64,000 bases of DNA from the NCBI GenBank assembly GCA_041940305.1, contig JBGTSJ010000005.1, forward strand, positions 248,001-312,000, in the 5' to 3' direction. The notes beneath the pieces were generated by a model. That model ran no database searches, was not told the DNA's origin, and was given only the letters and a program-made list of their open reading frames with translations. The position numbers and the translations under genes were made by a program. The stretch's first letter is position 1. Every line of letters begins with the position of its first letter. The DNA is from JBGTSJ01 sp041940305. GTDB lineage: Bacteria > Planctomycetota > Planctomycetia > Planctomycetales > Planctomycetaceae. Positions 43,632 through 52,679 of this stretch are shown piece after piece.

Positions 43632-45185
43632 ATGGCGAGTCATTCGATGAAATGCGGAGTCACTATCCTGGACGGACGCGTGTCATTCCGACAGGGAAGC
43701 AGCACGCGCGTGCGACGACGCGACGAGCGCCGTGCTGACAACCGCGCCGGAAAGGTTCTGGTGCTGTTCGCGGTGCTGCTGCCGGCGATGCTGGCAGTGA
43801 CGGGGCTGATCATTGACGGAGGGATTCTCCAGGGAACGTACCGCAACACTCAGCACGTCAGCGACGCGGCCGCGACGGCCGCCGCGCGCAATCTGCAGCG
43901 GGGTGTCACGGAAATTGAAGCCATCAATACGGCCGAACAGTTTGTGCAGACCTGGAACGGGCTCGGTTCGGCCAATGTCGCGGTCAATATCCCGCCTGCG
44001 ACCGGCTTGTATGCAGGGGACACGAACTGCGTCGAGGTCGAGGTGACCCAACGGGCGGATACGCACTTTTATGGATTCGTCGGCGGCGACTCGGCCGTCG
44101 AGGTGCAGACGCGGTCGGTCGCCGGCCTCAAGCCCAGCACGGCGGGTGCGGCGATCGTTGTACTGGATCCTGATCCGCCGGCGCTCTCGGTGCCGCCACT
44201 GCCGGGCATTCTTCCGGCATTGCCATCGTTAATCGGCGGGTTTGAGATTGAAGGACTGGGTACAGTCCGCGTCGACGGCGCGGTGCTCGTCAATACGGAG
44301 TGGGGTGGATTTGACGAGGACGGCAACGCCGTCGGCAGCACCGCTCCGCCTCCGTTTGCGATCGCCTCGATCAATCTGCTCACTCCGCAGCGACTGCGTG
44401 CCAGGGACATTCGCGTGGTGGGCGGAGTTGACAATCCCAATGCATACGGAAACTTCGTGATCGGCGACCCCAGTCCGCTCGTGGCAGGACGCCTCGCGGT
44501 TCCCGATCCGCTTCTGAACCTGCCAGTCCCCACGACGGCCAGCGACCCGGTGAACGTGAACGCGACGCTGCGCGGCGGGGTGAACATCGTCGGGCTCCCG
44601 CTGCTCGGACTGCAGACCCTTAACCCCGGCGTGTACGACTGGATTCAGGTGACGTCGGGGCGGGTTCGGTTCAATCCGGGGATCTACATCATCCGCAGCG
44701 TGAACCCTGTGACACAGATTGCTCTCAACTTCCTTGCGGGAGAGATCGAAGCACGAGGCGTCATGTTCTACATCACGAATTCACCGGGATACACGGCGGC
44801 CTCCGGTCTTCCCGATGCCAACGACAGCTCGACAGCGCCGCCAGCGCCGGGAGTTCTCACGCTGCTGCCGAGCGCGGTCATCAATCTGGCGTTGCCGACC
44901 TGCGACATTTCCGGATTGAACGACCCGTCGAGCCCGTTTCACGGAATCACAATCTATCAGCGCCGCATGGATCGGCGTCCCATTGCACTCGTGACCGGGC
45001 TTCTGGGAGGACCAGGAGTACAGGGGACCGTGTATGCCAAGTGGGGCCACATCATTCTCGCATCTCGCGGAAACGTGAACTGTTCGTTTGTCGGTGGCAC
45101 GGTGCGAATCGTAACTACACTGCCGACGACGATCGCGCCGTCTCAGCTGCTGCCGCCGGCTCAGGACGTGTACCTGCTTGAGTAG
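43632..45185 (+). CDS. TadG-like Flp pilus-assembly protein
   Basis: The 517-residue product has a basic N-terminus, then one hydrophobic helix (AGKVLVLFAVLLPAMLAVTGLIIDGG, around residues 36-61) typical of the TadE/G-like domain. HVSDAAATAAARNLQ follows, as in TadG proteins. The large C-terminal part (~150-517) is beta-rich with many Pro/Val/Gly residues and no von Willebrand A motif that I can see. A TTG at 43566 would overlap the preceding gene and extend the frame; the ATG at 43632 is preferred. It is the last gene of the operon. Confidence 0.8.
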   Translation: MASHSMKCGVTILDGRVSFRQGSSTRVRRRDERRADNRAGKVLVLFAVLLPAMLAVTGLIIDGGILQGTYRNTQHVSDAAATAAARNLQRGVTEIEAINTAEQFVQTWNGLGSANVAVNIPPATGLYAGDTNCVEVEVTQRADTHFYGFVGGDSAVEVQTRSVAGLKPSTAGAAIVVLDPDPPALSVPPLPGILPALPSLIGGFEIEGLGTVRVDGAVLVNTEWGGFDEDGNAVGSTAPPPFAIASINLLTPQRLRARDIRVVGGVDNPNAYGNFVIGDPSPLVAGRLAVPDPLLNLPVPTTASDPVNVNATLRGGVNIVGLPLLGLQTLNPGVYDWIQVTSGRVRFNPGIYIIRSVNPVTQIALNFLAGEIEARGVMFYITNSPGYTAASGLPDANDSSTAPPAPGVLTLLPSAVINLALPTCDISGLNDPSSPFHGITIYQRRMDRRPIALVTGLLGGPGVQGTVYAKWGHIILASRGNVNCSFVGGTVRIVTTLPTTIAPSQLLPPAQDVYLLE

Positions 45186-45580
45186 TCCGTCCATGCAGAG
45201 GCAGCCGCCCCCGGGGGCTGCATTGCGGCAGCGATTCTCGGACAGCGGCCCATCAAGCCGTCGTGGTGACATCGTGAGAACGGCTGATCCTCGGAGGTCG
45301 ATCCTGTGATTCGCCGAGCGTGCACGCCGAATCCGCCCGGCCGCGCGTAACGGCTGGCACACTTTTCCGCTCGGACAGGCGGTCGGCAGTGAGTGCGTAT
45401 GCGGCACTTTGCCGCAGACTTGTTGCGCGCGGCCGAGTTGATAGACTGACCCAACACAGGAAATTAAGGCCGTCCTCGTGCTGCGAAGTCAAACTTGGCG
45501 GGAGTGCGATCCGGCAGGTTGAGGAAGCCAGGCGCCTCGCGACCGACGAATCGCGTAACCCCCATCAACAAAACGACTTA
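45186..45580. other. 395-bp gap between the Tad operon and tRNA-Lys
   Basis: Holds a GC-rich hairpin near the start (45201-45221). Otherwise no gene is recognisable. It should include the tRNA promoter; no certain boxes can be named. Confidence 0.4.
45201..45221 (+). terminator. Possible terminator of the Tad operon
   Basis: GCAGCC/GGCTGC stem around a C/G-rich loop, 15 bp after the TadG-like TAG. No T-run follows, so confidence is low. Confidence 0.35.
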
Positions 45581-45653
45581 GCCTCTATAGCTCAATTGGT
45601 AGAGCAACTGACTCTTAATCAGTAGGTTCCAGGTTCGAGTCCTGGTGGAGGCA
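45581..45653 (+). tRNA. tRNA-Lys (anticodon CTT)
   Basis: 73 nt with a good cloverleaf. The acceptor GCCTCTA pairs with TGGAGGC (one G-T pair) and the discriminator is A. The D-arm AGCTCAATTGGTAGAGC is standard, the anticodon stem ACTGA/TCAGT encloses CTCTTAA with CTT at the anticodon, and the T-arm includes GGTTCGAGTCC. CCA is not encoded. It reads AAG codons. A strong terminator follows. Confidence 0.95.
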
Positions 45654-45663
45654 ATCCTCGGAG

Positions 45664-45695
45664 GCCGTCGCCGTTTAACGGTGCGGCTTCTTTTT
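45664..45695 (+). terminator. Rho-independent terminator after tRNA-Lys
   Basis: A bulged stem (GCCG..CGCCGTT with AACGGTG.CGGC) ends at 45687 and is followed by TTCTTTTT. Confidence 0.8.
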
Positions 45696-45708
45696 GTTCG
45701 TTGAGCCG

Positions 45709-45993
45709 CTATTCGACGACGTCGTCGAGCGCAGAGACGCTGACGACGTCCGAGCGGTTCACGAGCACGTGGGTGCGGTTGGCGCGGACGCCATGTCGCT
45801 TGGTGTCCAGGACATACAGCTCACGCGTGGTGTGACTGTCGCGCAGGTCGTGGACGTCGGCTTGCTCAATGACCAGATACCGATGGTCGCCGCCGGCGAA
45901 CGTGCCAATGACCACGTATGGACTGGCGAGGTCGAGGACGACTTCACGGCCCTGCAGTGTGGTCAGCGCGTCAGATTGCGGCGAGTCGGACAT
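45709..45993 (-). CDS. Small conserved-type hypothetical protein
   Basis: The 94-residue product (ATG at 45993; the frame runs further) is beta-rich and shows no signal peptide: LQGREVVLDLASPYVVIGTFAGGDHRYLVIEQADVHDL, then a strand-rich C-terminus ending SVSALDDVVE. The pattern of short strands around a glycine turn resembles an SM-like or small barrel fold, but no family is recognised. It converges on the tRNA terminator. Confidence 0.6.
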   Translation of the reverse strand: MSDSPQSDALTTLQGREVVLDLASPYVVIGTFAGGDHRYLVIEQADVHDLRDSHTTRELYVLDTKRHGVRANRTHVLVNRSDVVSVSALDDVVE

Positions 45994-46166
45994 CGTTGTC
46001 GGTCTCAGTGGTTGATGTCGATCGTCGCAAACGTGTGAGGGACGCGTCAATGAAGGAGAAGCCTTCGTTCGTACCAGCGCCGCAGCTTTGAAAAACGATC
46101 GGGAGGCCGTCAGAATGCGGTTTCCGTCTCATTCCCTGCGATCGATTTTCGGAGTTTCTGCCGGCT

Positions 46167-47390
46167 ATGCCCACCGTCGCCCAGCTTGCGTCCGCCGCCC
46201 TCACCGCCACAGACGGCCTGTTCCGCCTCGCCCCCACATGGGTGCCGCGGTCGTTCCTGCAGCCAGGGCGGCGGCTGAAGCTGCATCCGGCCGACTATTA
46301 CGCGCTGGGAACGCATCGCGGGGGCATTGACGAGCGGTGGTTCGCGTCGACGACCGAGGCGGCCAATGAGAACCGCGCCCATGACGAGGGACTGAGCTAC
46401 TGCGTCCACGGAAAGGAGCGGTTTCTGCTGCGGGACGCCGTCGCTGAGCTCGGCGCCGAGGCGATCGGCGACCACATCTGGAGCACCTACCAGAAGTGGC
46501 CGGTGTATTCGAAGTTCTTCGACAATATGGGTCCGATTCCGCACCACATGCACCAGAACGCCGAGCAGGCCAAGCTCGTCGGGCAGGAGGGGAAGCCGGA
46601 GTCGTACTACTTCCCGCCGCAGCTGAACAATGTGGGGAACAACTTTCCGTACACGTTCATGGGGCTGGAGCCGGGAACGACGAAACAGGACGTGGTGGAC
46701 TGCCTCGACCGCTGGAACGACGGTGACAACGGCATCCTGGACCTGTCGAAGGCTTTCCGCCTGAAACCGGGGACAGGCTGGCTGATTCCGCCGTGCGTGC
46801 TGCATGCTCCGGGGTCGCTGCTGACGTATGAGCCGCAATGGGGGAGCGACGTGTTCGGGATGTACCAATCGATGGTGGAAGGCCGCGCCGTGCCGCGCTC
46901 CCTGCTCACCAAGGACTTCCCCGAAGCGAAGCACAACGATAACGCCTACCTGGTCGATGCGCTCGACTGGGAAAAGAACGTCGATCCGAGTTTCAAGGAC
47001 TCAAACTACCTCGAGCCGATCGTCGCCGCGGGCGGCGACAAGGAAGGCTGGGTGGACCGCTGGATCGTCTACGGCAAGGTCGACGGCCAGCAGCTCTTCA
47101 CCGCCAAGGAACTGACGCTGCAGCCCGGCGCGAAGTGCACGATCAAGGACGGCGGCGCCTACGGCTGGATCACGGTGCAGGGGAGCGGCTCGATCGGCAA
47201 GCTGAAGCTGCAGACGCCGGCAATGATCCGGTTCGGGGCGATGACCGAGGACGAGGTGTTCGTGACCGCGAAGGCGGCGGCGAATGGCGTGACGTTCGAG
47301 AACACCGGGACGGAGCCGCTCGTGGGCTTGCGTTACTTCGGACCGAATGCACAACCGAAGGCGCCGGAAGTGGGGGCGCATCGGAAGTAA
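46167..47390 (+). CDS. Mannose-6-phosphate isomerase-like cupin protein
   Basis: The 407-residue cytosolic protein resembles class I phosphomannose isomerases and their cupin relatives. A metal site IPHHMHQNAEQA lies near residue 126 and a cupin C-terminal barrel spans ~300-400 (VDGQQLFTAKELTLQPGAKCTIKDGGAYGWITVQGSGSIGK). Reaction and substrate are inferred only; sugar or sugar-phosphate isomerisation is likely. The next plus-strand metabolic gene (48171) is a TIM-barrel sugar isomerase, but a RAYT element lies between them, which suggests the pair was once adjacent. Confidence 0.72.
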   Translation: MPTVAQLASAALTATDGLFRLAPTWVPRSFLQPGRRLKLHPADYYALGTHRGGIDERWFASTTEAANENRAHDEGLSYCVHGKERFLLRDAVAELGAEAIGDHIWSTYQKWPVYSKFFDNMGPIPHHMHQNAEQAKLVGQEGKPESYYFPPQLNNVGNNFPYTFMGLEPGTTKQDVVDCLDRWNDGDNGILDLSKAFRLKPGTGWLIPPCVLHAPGSLLTYEPQWGSDVFGMYQSMVEGRAVPRSLLTKDFPEAKHNDNAYLVDALDWEKNVDPSFKDSNYLEPIVAAGGDKEGWVDRWIVYGKVDGQQLFTAKELTLQPGAKCTIKDGGAYGWITVQGSGSIGKLKLQTPAMIRFGAMTEDEVFVTAKAAANGVTFENTGTEPLVGLRYFGPNAQPKAPEVGAHRK

Positions 47391-47436
47391 CACCCCAAAC
47401 CGACGCTCCGCCGTTGGCGTACCACTGGGCGAATTC

Positions 47437-47456
47437 GCCGACGGCAAGCCGTCGGC
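47437..47456. repeat. REP hairpin upstream of the RAYT gene
   Basis: Perfect 9-bp stem GCCGACGGC/GCCGTCGGC around AA, followed by TTGG and then the RAYT ATG at 47461. Its CGGCTTGG tail is shared with the hairpin at 48134. Confidence 0.85.
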
Positions 47457-47460
47457 TTGG

Positions 47461-48072
47461 ATGCAAGGTGCAATGGGGGACCAATCGACACCGGCCGTTC
47501 ATCCCGTTGGCGGTAAGTGGTGGCTTGAGACGTGGACAACGTATGGATCGTGGTTGCCCGGTGATCCGCGGGGGTTTCGGACATGGCGCGGACGCGAGTA
47601 CGAGCCGCCGCCGAAGCGGTATGCGTCGGGCGATGAGACGCCGTATCGGGCCGCTGATTACGCCGAGCGAAATCGACTCTGTCAAGGGATCAGCGAGGAC
47701 TCGGTGACGTTGGGCCGAGAGTACCGCCGCATCGCACGCGATGCCTGCGTCGCCGATTCCAATGAACTCGGATTGTCGGCAACGGTGATCGCCGTGGGCG
47801 CCGCGCACACGCATTTGCTAGCCCGGTTCGGGTCGCGGCCAAATCGTCAGACGGTGGGTCGACTCAAGTCGATGATGACGCGGGCGATCAAGGAGGCCGA
47901 AGCGGGTTTTGATCCGAAGAAGCGCACATGGTCGAAAGGCTGTCATCCGAGTTCATGCGGGGACGAGCGTGAATATCACGCGAAATTCCGATACGTTGTG
48001 CGGCACCGGGATGAGGGTGCGGCGGTGCATGTGTGGCCGAACGTGATCGTCGCCCCCGATCAATTCCCGTAA
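47461..48072 (+). mobile_element. REP-associated tyrosine transposase (RAYT, Y1/IS200-like)
   Basis: The 203-residue product shows the RAYT pattern: an N-terminal WWLETWTTYGSWLPGDPRGF (an aromatic strand with the GSWLPGD signature), the HUH-type metal site AHTHLLARF (middle residue Thr rather than a bulky hydrophobic), VGRLKSMMTRAIKEA, and a probable catalytic Tyr in FRYVVRH near the C-terminus. RAYTs mobilise or process REP hairpins and are not flanked by terminal repeats like an IS. Three REP-type hairpins surround the gene. ATG 47461 abuts the upstream hairpin; ATG 47473 with AAGG is an alternative start. Confidence 0.85.
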
Positions 48073-48078
48073 TTTAAG

Positions 48079-48097
48079 CCGACGGCTTTGCCGTCGG
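48079..48097 (-). repeat. REP hairpin just after the RAYT stop (inverted orientation)
   Basis: CCGACGGC/GCCGTCGG around TTT, 6 bp after the TAA. On the minus strand it reads GCCGTCGGCTT, matching the orientation of the other REPs reversed, so this and the next form a BIME-like inverted pair. Confidence 0.8.
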
Positions 48098-48133
48098 AGA
48101 TTTCAGTCCATCGATCATTCACAATTCACGATC

Positions 48134-48154
48134 GCCGACCGCAAAGCGGTCGGC
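48134..48154 (+). repeat. Third REP hairpin, 80 bp after the RAYT
   Basis: Perfect 9-bp stem GCCGACCGC/GCGGTCGGC around AAA, followed by TTGGGGAG, which then serves as the ribosome-binding site for the isomerase gene at 48171. Confidence 0.85.
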
Positions 48155-48170
48155 TTGGGGAGCATTATCA

Positions 48171-49196
48171 ATGTCGCACGCATTTCCACGGTTGCACAAC
48201 GCCATGTGGCCCGGGCTCGTTGGTAAGGAGCCCGGCACCGATCACCCGCCGATCTCGCTGGACCGGATGCTCGAACTCACGGCCGGGGCGAGCGTGAACG
48301 GGCAGCGATTCGACGGGATCGACTACTTCCTGTTTCATCCGCATACCGATCCCGATGCCAGCGACGATGAGCTCAAGGCCATCGCGGACAAGATCGCGGG
48401 GCACGGGTTCACGGTCGGTTCGCTGGTGGCGCCGGTGTGGCCGGGGACGGTTGGGGACTCGGCGATGGGAGACGCCGAGGCGCGGAAGAAGTTCGTCCTC
48501 GCGGTCGAGAAGGCCTGCCGCATCGCCAGGGTGTTCAATGAGCACGGCGTGCGGAAGTACGGCGTCATCCGGATCGACTCGGCGACGGGACCAACCGAGT
48601 GGGCGAAGGATCCGAAAGCCGGCACGAAGAAGATCGCCGAAACCTTCCGCGAAGCGGCGAAAGTCGCCGAAGCCCACGGCGAGCGCCTCGCGGCCGAAGG
48701 GGAAATCTGCTGGGCCGGCATGCACTCGTGGCGCGACATGGTCGACCTGCTCGAAGCCGTCGACATGCCCAAGACGGTCGGCTTCCAAGCCGACATGGCC
48801 CACACGTACCTGTACCTGCTCGGCTACAACGCCGAGCAGCATGCGCTGCTCAAGCCGGGATACGGCGAAGACGAGTTTTGGGCGGCCTACAAGCAGATGA
48901 CCGACGCACTGCGGCCGTGGACGATCGACTTCCACATCGCACAGAACGACGGCAGCGTGCACGGCACCGGGTCGCACGACAAGACCGGCCGCCACTGCCT
49001 CGCCGACGATCCCAACGGAAAACTCGACATCGTCAAATGCGCCGGCTACTGGCTGCACGGGGCGCAGGAGCGCGGCATTCAGCACATCTGCTGGGACGGG
49101 TGCATGTTCCCCAACGACGTGCTCGAAACGCAGCAGACGTGGAACACGATTCTCGACGTCATGATCAAGGTCCGCGACGCTCACGGCTGGAAGTGA
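48171..49196 (+). CDS. TIM-barrel sugar phosphate isomerase/epimerase (AP endonuclease 2 family)
   Basis: The 341-residue product fits the xylose-isomerase-like TIM-barrel family: MWPGLVGKEPG and DGIDYFLFHPHTDPDAS at the N-terminus, a barrel strand with GEICWAGMHSW (metal Glu/His) near residue 180, VGFQADMAHTYLYLLGY (Asp, His), DFHIAQNDGSVHGTGSHDKTG and a final QHICWDGCMF. Metal-dependent isomerase/epimerase activity is likely; the substrate is not known. The ribosome-binding site GGGGAG lies in the tail of the REP hairpin. Confidence 0.83.
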   Translation: MSHAFPRLHNAMWPGLVGKEPGTDHPPISLDRMLELTAGASVNGQRFDGIDYFLFHPHTDPDASDDELKAIADKIAGHGFTVGSLVAPVWPGTVGDSAMGDAEARKKFVLAVEKACRIARVFNEHGVRKYGVIRIDSATGPTEWAKDPKAGTKKIAETFREAAKVAEAHGERLAAEGEICWAGMHSWRDMVDLLEAVDMPKTVGFQADMAHTYLYLLGYNAEQHALLKPGYGEDEFWAAYKQMTDALRPWTIDFHIAQNDGSVHGTGSHDKTGRHCLADDPNGKLDIVKCAGYWLHGAQERGIQHICWDGCMFPNDVLETQQTWNTILDVMIKVRDAHGWK

Positions 49197-49221
49197 GCAG
49201 CAGCGCCGCATCGTGATCTTG

Positions 49222-50076
49222 CTACGGCTCGTCGATCGACCGCACGACGACAGTCAGGTAGGGCTGTTTGACAACGCCGCTGGCGGGATCACCGGCGAAG
49301 TCGGCGCGCCACACTTCGCGGTCGTTGTGCGTGAGCCACACCTCGCGATGCGTAAAGCGGGCGGGCGTGTAGTACCAGGACGCCACGCCGTCGGTACGGC
49401 GGCATTCCAGCAGCATGAGAAAGTCCACGTCCGTGCCGGTGGTGGAGAACACGTAGCCAAAAAGCGCCCCATCGATAAGATCCCCCGAGGGTTCCTGGTA
49501 GCGATACAGGGGCTGCGGCAGGAGGCGCAAGGTTTCGTCACCGGCCTGTCCAAGCATATGCGGCTCAAACTCCTCCGTCAGCCGCCGCATCTGCACCAGT
49601 CGCAGGCGCGCGGACGTCGCTGGAGTCGGTCCTCCCTGCAAGGGCGTCAATTCGACGCTGCCATCTGACGGCGACCAGACGACTGAGTCGCCGATTGAAA
49701 CCGGGGGGAGTGGATCCGCCGCGAGTGACTGGAATTCGTGAAACACACGGCGGCGTCCGGCATCCGGCCACGATCCAAAGCCGCCGATCACACAGGGACG
49801 ACCGCCATGCGTCCATACGAATATGTCGCCGGACCAGCCCTCCGTGCCCGTACAGGACATGACCGGCTCGCGCTGCAAGATGAGTTCGGTGGCCTCAGAA
49901 GCGTCCCGGAAGAATCGATACTGGGCCGCATCATCCAGGTATACTTTGCGGAGACGCGTCAGTGGGTCGCGTTCTGGGGAAGGAGGCTGCGCGGCAGTGG
50001 GCGTGGACCACACGAGCAGGACCAGAGTCGCCCACACGAACAGCTTCGACCTGGGAGCCTGAGAGAGTGCAGTCAT
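49222..50076 (-). CDS. Exported hypothetical protein
   Basis: The 284-residue product has a signal peptide (TALSQAPRSKLFVWATLVLLVWSTPTAAQ, cut near residue 30). The mature part begins with an acidic linker, then LTRLRKVYLDDAAQYRFFRDASEATELIL, a Trp/Gly-rich core (GWSGDIFVWTHGGRPCVIGGFGSWPD) and a beta-rich end (REVWLTHNDREVWRADFAGDP). No family is recognised; paralogues are common in Planctomycetes as far as I recall. The frame is open to 50676, but ATG 50076 with the signal peptide is chosen. Confidence 0.65.
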   Translation of the reverse strand: MTALSQAPRSKLFVWATLVLLVWSTPTAAQPPSPERDPLTRLRKVYLDDAAQYRFFRDASEATELILQREPVMSCTGTEGWSGDIFVWTHGGRPCVIGGFGSWPDAGRRRVFHEFQSLAADPLPPVSIGDSVVWSPSDGSVELTPLQGGPTPATSARLRLVQMRRLTEEFEPHMLGQAGDETLRLLPQPLYRYQEPSGDLIDGALFGYVFSTTGTDVDFLMLLECRRTDGVASWYYTPARFTHREVWLTHNDREVWRADFAGDPASGVVKQPYLTVVVRSIDEP

Positions 50077-50193
50077 CGCATTGTCCTCGACGTATGGCCG
50101 ACCCGAAATTGAGCGACTCAACCCAGAATAAGACATAATGTCTGTTTGGGCAATAATGGCCTTTCCGCCGCTGCAGTTCAATGGATGTAAGGC

Positions 50194-50772
50194 ATGCCCG
50201 AGATTTACGTGAGCACGGATATTGAGACTGACGGACCGATCCCGGGGCCGAATTCGATGCTGAGCATGGGATCGGCGGCGTTCGGACCTGACGGGGGGCT
50301 CGTCGGCACCTACGAAGCGAACTTCGAGTTGCTGCCGGGCGCCGCCGGACATCCCGACACGATGGCGTGGTGGGACCGCAATCGTAAGGCATGGCGCGCG
50401 GCGCGGGAGAATCCGCGTCCGGCCGAAGTCGTCATGCCGGAGTATGTGGCCTGGGTCAAAACCCTGCCGGGGACGCCGGTGTTCGTGGCGTATCCGGCGG
50501 GCTTCGATTTCCTGTTCGTCTACTGGTATCTGATCCGGTTCGCGGGGGAGAGCCCGTTTTCGCATTCGGCATTGGACGTCAAGACGTTGGCGATGGCGCT
50601 GATGAACAGCGACTACCGTGCGGCGACGAAGCGGAACATGCCGCGGCGCTGGTTCGACCGGCGACCGCACACGCATCGGGCGCTGGATGATGCGATCGAG
50701 CAGGGAGTGCTGTTCTACAATATGCTGAAGGAACTGCGTGCCGAGGGTGCGAATTCACGAGTTCTTATTTGA
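50194..50772 (+). CDS. DEDDh 3'-5' exonuclease-like protein
   Basis: The 192-residue cytosolic product has all DnaQ/ExoX-type catalytic residues: D9 and E11 in STDIETDG, D105 in AGFDFLF, and H161/D166 in HRALDDA (HxxxxD). It resembles the small single-domain exonucleases used in repair or RNA processing. The substrate is not predictable from sequence. It is followed by a BON gene with a 161-bp gap on the same strand. Confidence 0.83.
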   Translation: MPEIYVSTDIETDGPIPGPNSMLSMGSAAFGPDGGLVGTYEANFELLPGAAGHPDTMAWWDRNRKAWRAARENPRPAEVVMPEYVAWVKTLPGTPVFVAYPAGFDFLFVYWYLIRFAGESPFSHSALDVKTLAMALMNSDYRAATKRNMPRRWFDRRPHTHRALDDAIEQGVLFYNMLKELRAEGANSRVLI

Positions 50773-50933
50773 CGGCCCGAATGGGGACCGCTACAGTCAA
50801 ACGCGTCGCCGCACTGGATGACGGACTGGTCGTGCAGCGTCAGCGCCGGTGTCGAGCGGGAATGGAGTGCACTAAACCGGCAGTGTCGCCGAATCCGCGT
50901 TCGGGCGGCCGCCATTTCATGGAGGATCACCTC

Positions 50934-51185
50934 ATGCGATTGGACAGCAGCGCCGTGGCCGACAGCCCGGTGCCACAATCAATCGACGATCTGATCACCC
51001 GCGTGGAACGCATCGTCCGCTGCCGCACCGGCGGCCGCGTGCATGATCTGCGGGTGGACGCCGACGACAGCAGCGTCGTACTCAGCGGAGTCTGCTCCAC
51101 TTACTACGCAAAGCAGTTGGCGACGCACGCCGCTCTCGGCGAACTGGGCGATCAGACGCTCACAAACGAGATTGAGGTCGTGTGA
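50934..51185 (+). CDS. BON-domain protein
   Basis: The 83-residue product is one BON-like domain: IDDLITRVERIVRCRTGGRVHDLRVDADDSSVVLSGVCSTYYAKQLATHAALGELGDQTLTNEIEVV (two-helix plus strand with the central Gly of VLSGV). BON domains bind phospholipids or proteins. No signal peptide is seen. A GGAGG box 8 nt before the ATG at 50934 favours this start over longer in-frame forms. Confidence 0.78.
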   Translation: MRLDSSAVADSPVPQSIDDLITRVERIVRCRTGGRVHDLRVDADDSSVVLSGVCSTYYAKQLATHAALGELGDQTLTNEIEVV

Positions 51186-51257
51186 GCGACGCGAAGTGCT
51201 CCCGTCCCGATGCACAGGCGATGAAGCCAGGCACCTTGCCGATCTGATACCGCTCGC

Positions 51258-52679
51258 TTACTCAGCGTGGGAGGCGGCGGTGGCGGCCAGGTCGAAGTGC
51301 CCGTAGAGCGTCTCGCGTTCCCGCAGGATGTAAAACTTCAGCGGGTTGAAGGTCGTGAACTGCGGGTGGTTGAGGACATACGTCACGTTCTCCGGGGTGA
51401 CCGTTTCCCAGACGTGCAGACCGACCAGCACGTCCCCGCTATGCAGTCCGTTCTTGGCGGCTGGACTGTCCGCTCGGACCTCCGTGATCTGCATCCCGCC
51501 CCGATAGGGCTGTCCCTGCAGCTGCGTATCACCAGTGATGACCTTTGTCAGCCGGACGCCCAACACGGTCCACAGCTTGTCATCAGCCGGCGCGGCGGCG
51601 GGCGCGGCGGCGACTGACGGCAGCGTGCGTCGCGCCGGTGTGCTGCGGTCGGCGCCCAGCGCGGCAATCTGCAGGGTGACCGTCTCCGTGCTCCCGTTGC
51701 GTTCGACTTCGACGGCGACCTGCTCGCCGACGGGACGTCCCAGGAGTGTACGCTCAAGATCGGCGGCGTCCGTCACCTTGTTCGGGCCGACTCGCATGAT
51801 CACGTCGCCGGGTTTGATGCCCGCGGCGTCGCCGGGCGAACCGGTCTGGGCGGCCCGGACGACGAGCTTGCGCGTCGGGCCCTGCTTCGAGTCCGTGAGT
51901 TCCAGGCCGTGGTACGTGTTGTTCAGCCGCTCGATATTCAGCAGTTTCGAGATCACGATCCGTGCGTCGTCGATCGGGATGGTGAATCCGATTCGCTGCG
52001 CTCCGGCCCGGATGGCGACGTTGATCCCGATCACCTCGCCGTCGCTGTTGAGCAGCGGGCCGCCGCTGTTACCGGGATTGATGGCGGCGTCGATCTGGAT
52101 CAGGTTGCGGTAGGATTGCTCCTCGTCCACGTCGACGTCGCGGCCGAGGGCGCTGACGATGCCGCGGGTGACGGTATGCTCGTAGCCGAACGCATTGCCG
52201 ATGGCGATCACGTCTTCGCCCAGCATCAGGTCGCTGGAGGTGCCGAAGGGCATCACCGGGAGGGGGTCGGCCGAATCGATCTTGATGATCGCCAGGTCTT
52301 CGCGGCTGTCGTAGGAGATGACGCGTGCGTCGAAGCCGCTGCCGTCGCAGAGCGTGACGCGCAGGCTCTCGACGTCACGGACGACATGATAGTTGGTGAC
52401 GATGTAGCCGCGCTCATCGACGATGATGCCGGTCCCCATGCCGCTGATCTTCTTGTCCTTCCCGGCGGAGAACAGGACGTCGGCTGTGCGGGCGCGTTTC
52501 TCGCTGTGGATGTTGACGCAGGACTGCTTGGTGCGGTCGATGGCCCGGACCAGCGGGCTGAGCCGCGTCTCGGAGACGGGAGTGGAGGGGAGTCCGGAGT
52601 CGGCTCCCTGGAGGAGCGAGCTGCAACAGAAGATGAACAGCAGCGTGGCGAATCCGGCCGGCCGGGTGCGTAGCGTCAT
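51258..52679 (-). CDS. HtrA/DegP-type periplasmic serine protease with two PDZ domains
   Basis: The 473-residue product has a signal peptide (residues ~1-25), then an S1C protease domain with H98 (VTNYHVV), D128 (SREDLAII) and S205 (NPGNSGGPLL). PDZ1 (~260-345) carries GSPGDAAGIKPGDVIMRVG and PDZ2 (~370-465) carries DSPAAKNGLHSGDVLVG. An Ala/Pro-rich linker separates the PDZ domains. It is a periplasmic protein-quality protease or chaperone. ATG 52679 is chosen because the extension to 52856 has no signal-like start. Confidence 0.9.
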   Translation of the reverse strand: MTLRTRPAGFATLLFIFCCSSLLQGADSGLPSTPVSETRLSPLVRAIDRTKQSCVNIHSEKRARTADVLFSAGKDKKISGMGTGIIVDERGYIVTNYHVVRDVESLRVTLCDGSGFDARVISYDSREDLAIIKIDSADPLPVMPFGTSSDLMLGEDVIAIGNAFGYEHTVTRGIVSALGRDVDVDEEQSYRNLIQIDAAINPGNSGGPLLNSDGEVIGINVAIRAGAQRIGFTIPIDDARIVISKLLNIERLNNTYHGLELTDSKQGPTRKLVVRAAQTGSPGDAAGIKPGDVIMRVGPNKVTDAADLERTLLGRPVGEQVAVEVERNGSTETVTLQIAALGADRSTPARRTLPSVAAAPAAAPADDKLWTVLGVRLTKVITGDTQLQGQPYRGGMQITEVRADSPAAKNGLHSGDVLVGLHVWETVTPENVTYVLNHPQFTTFNPLKFYILRERETLYGHFDLAATAASHAE

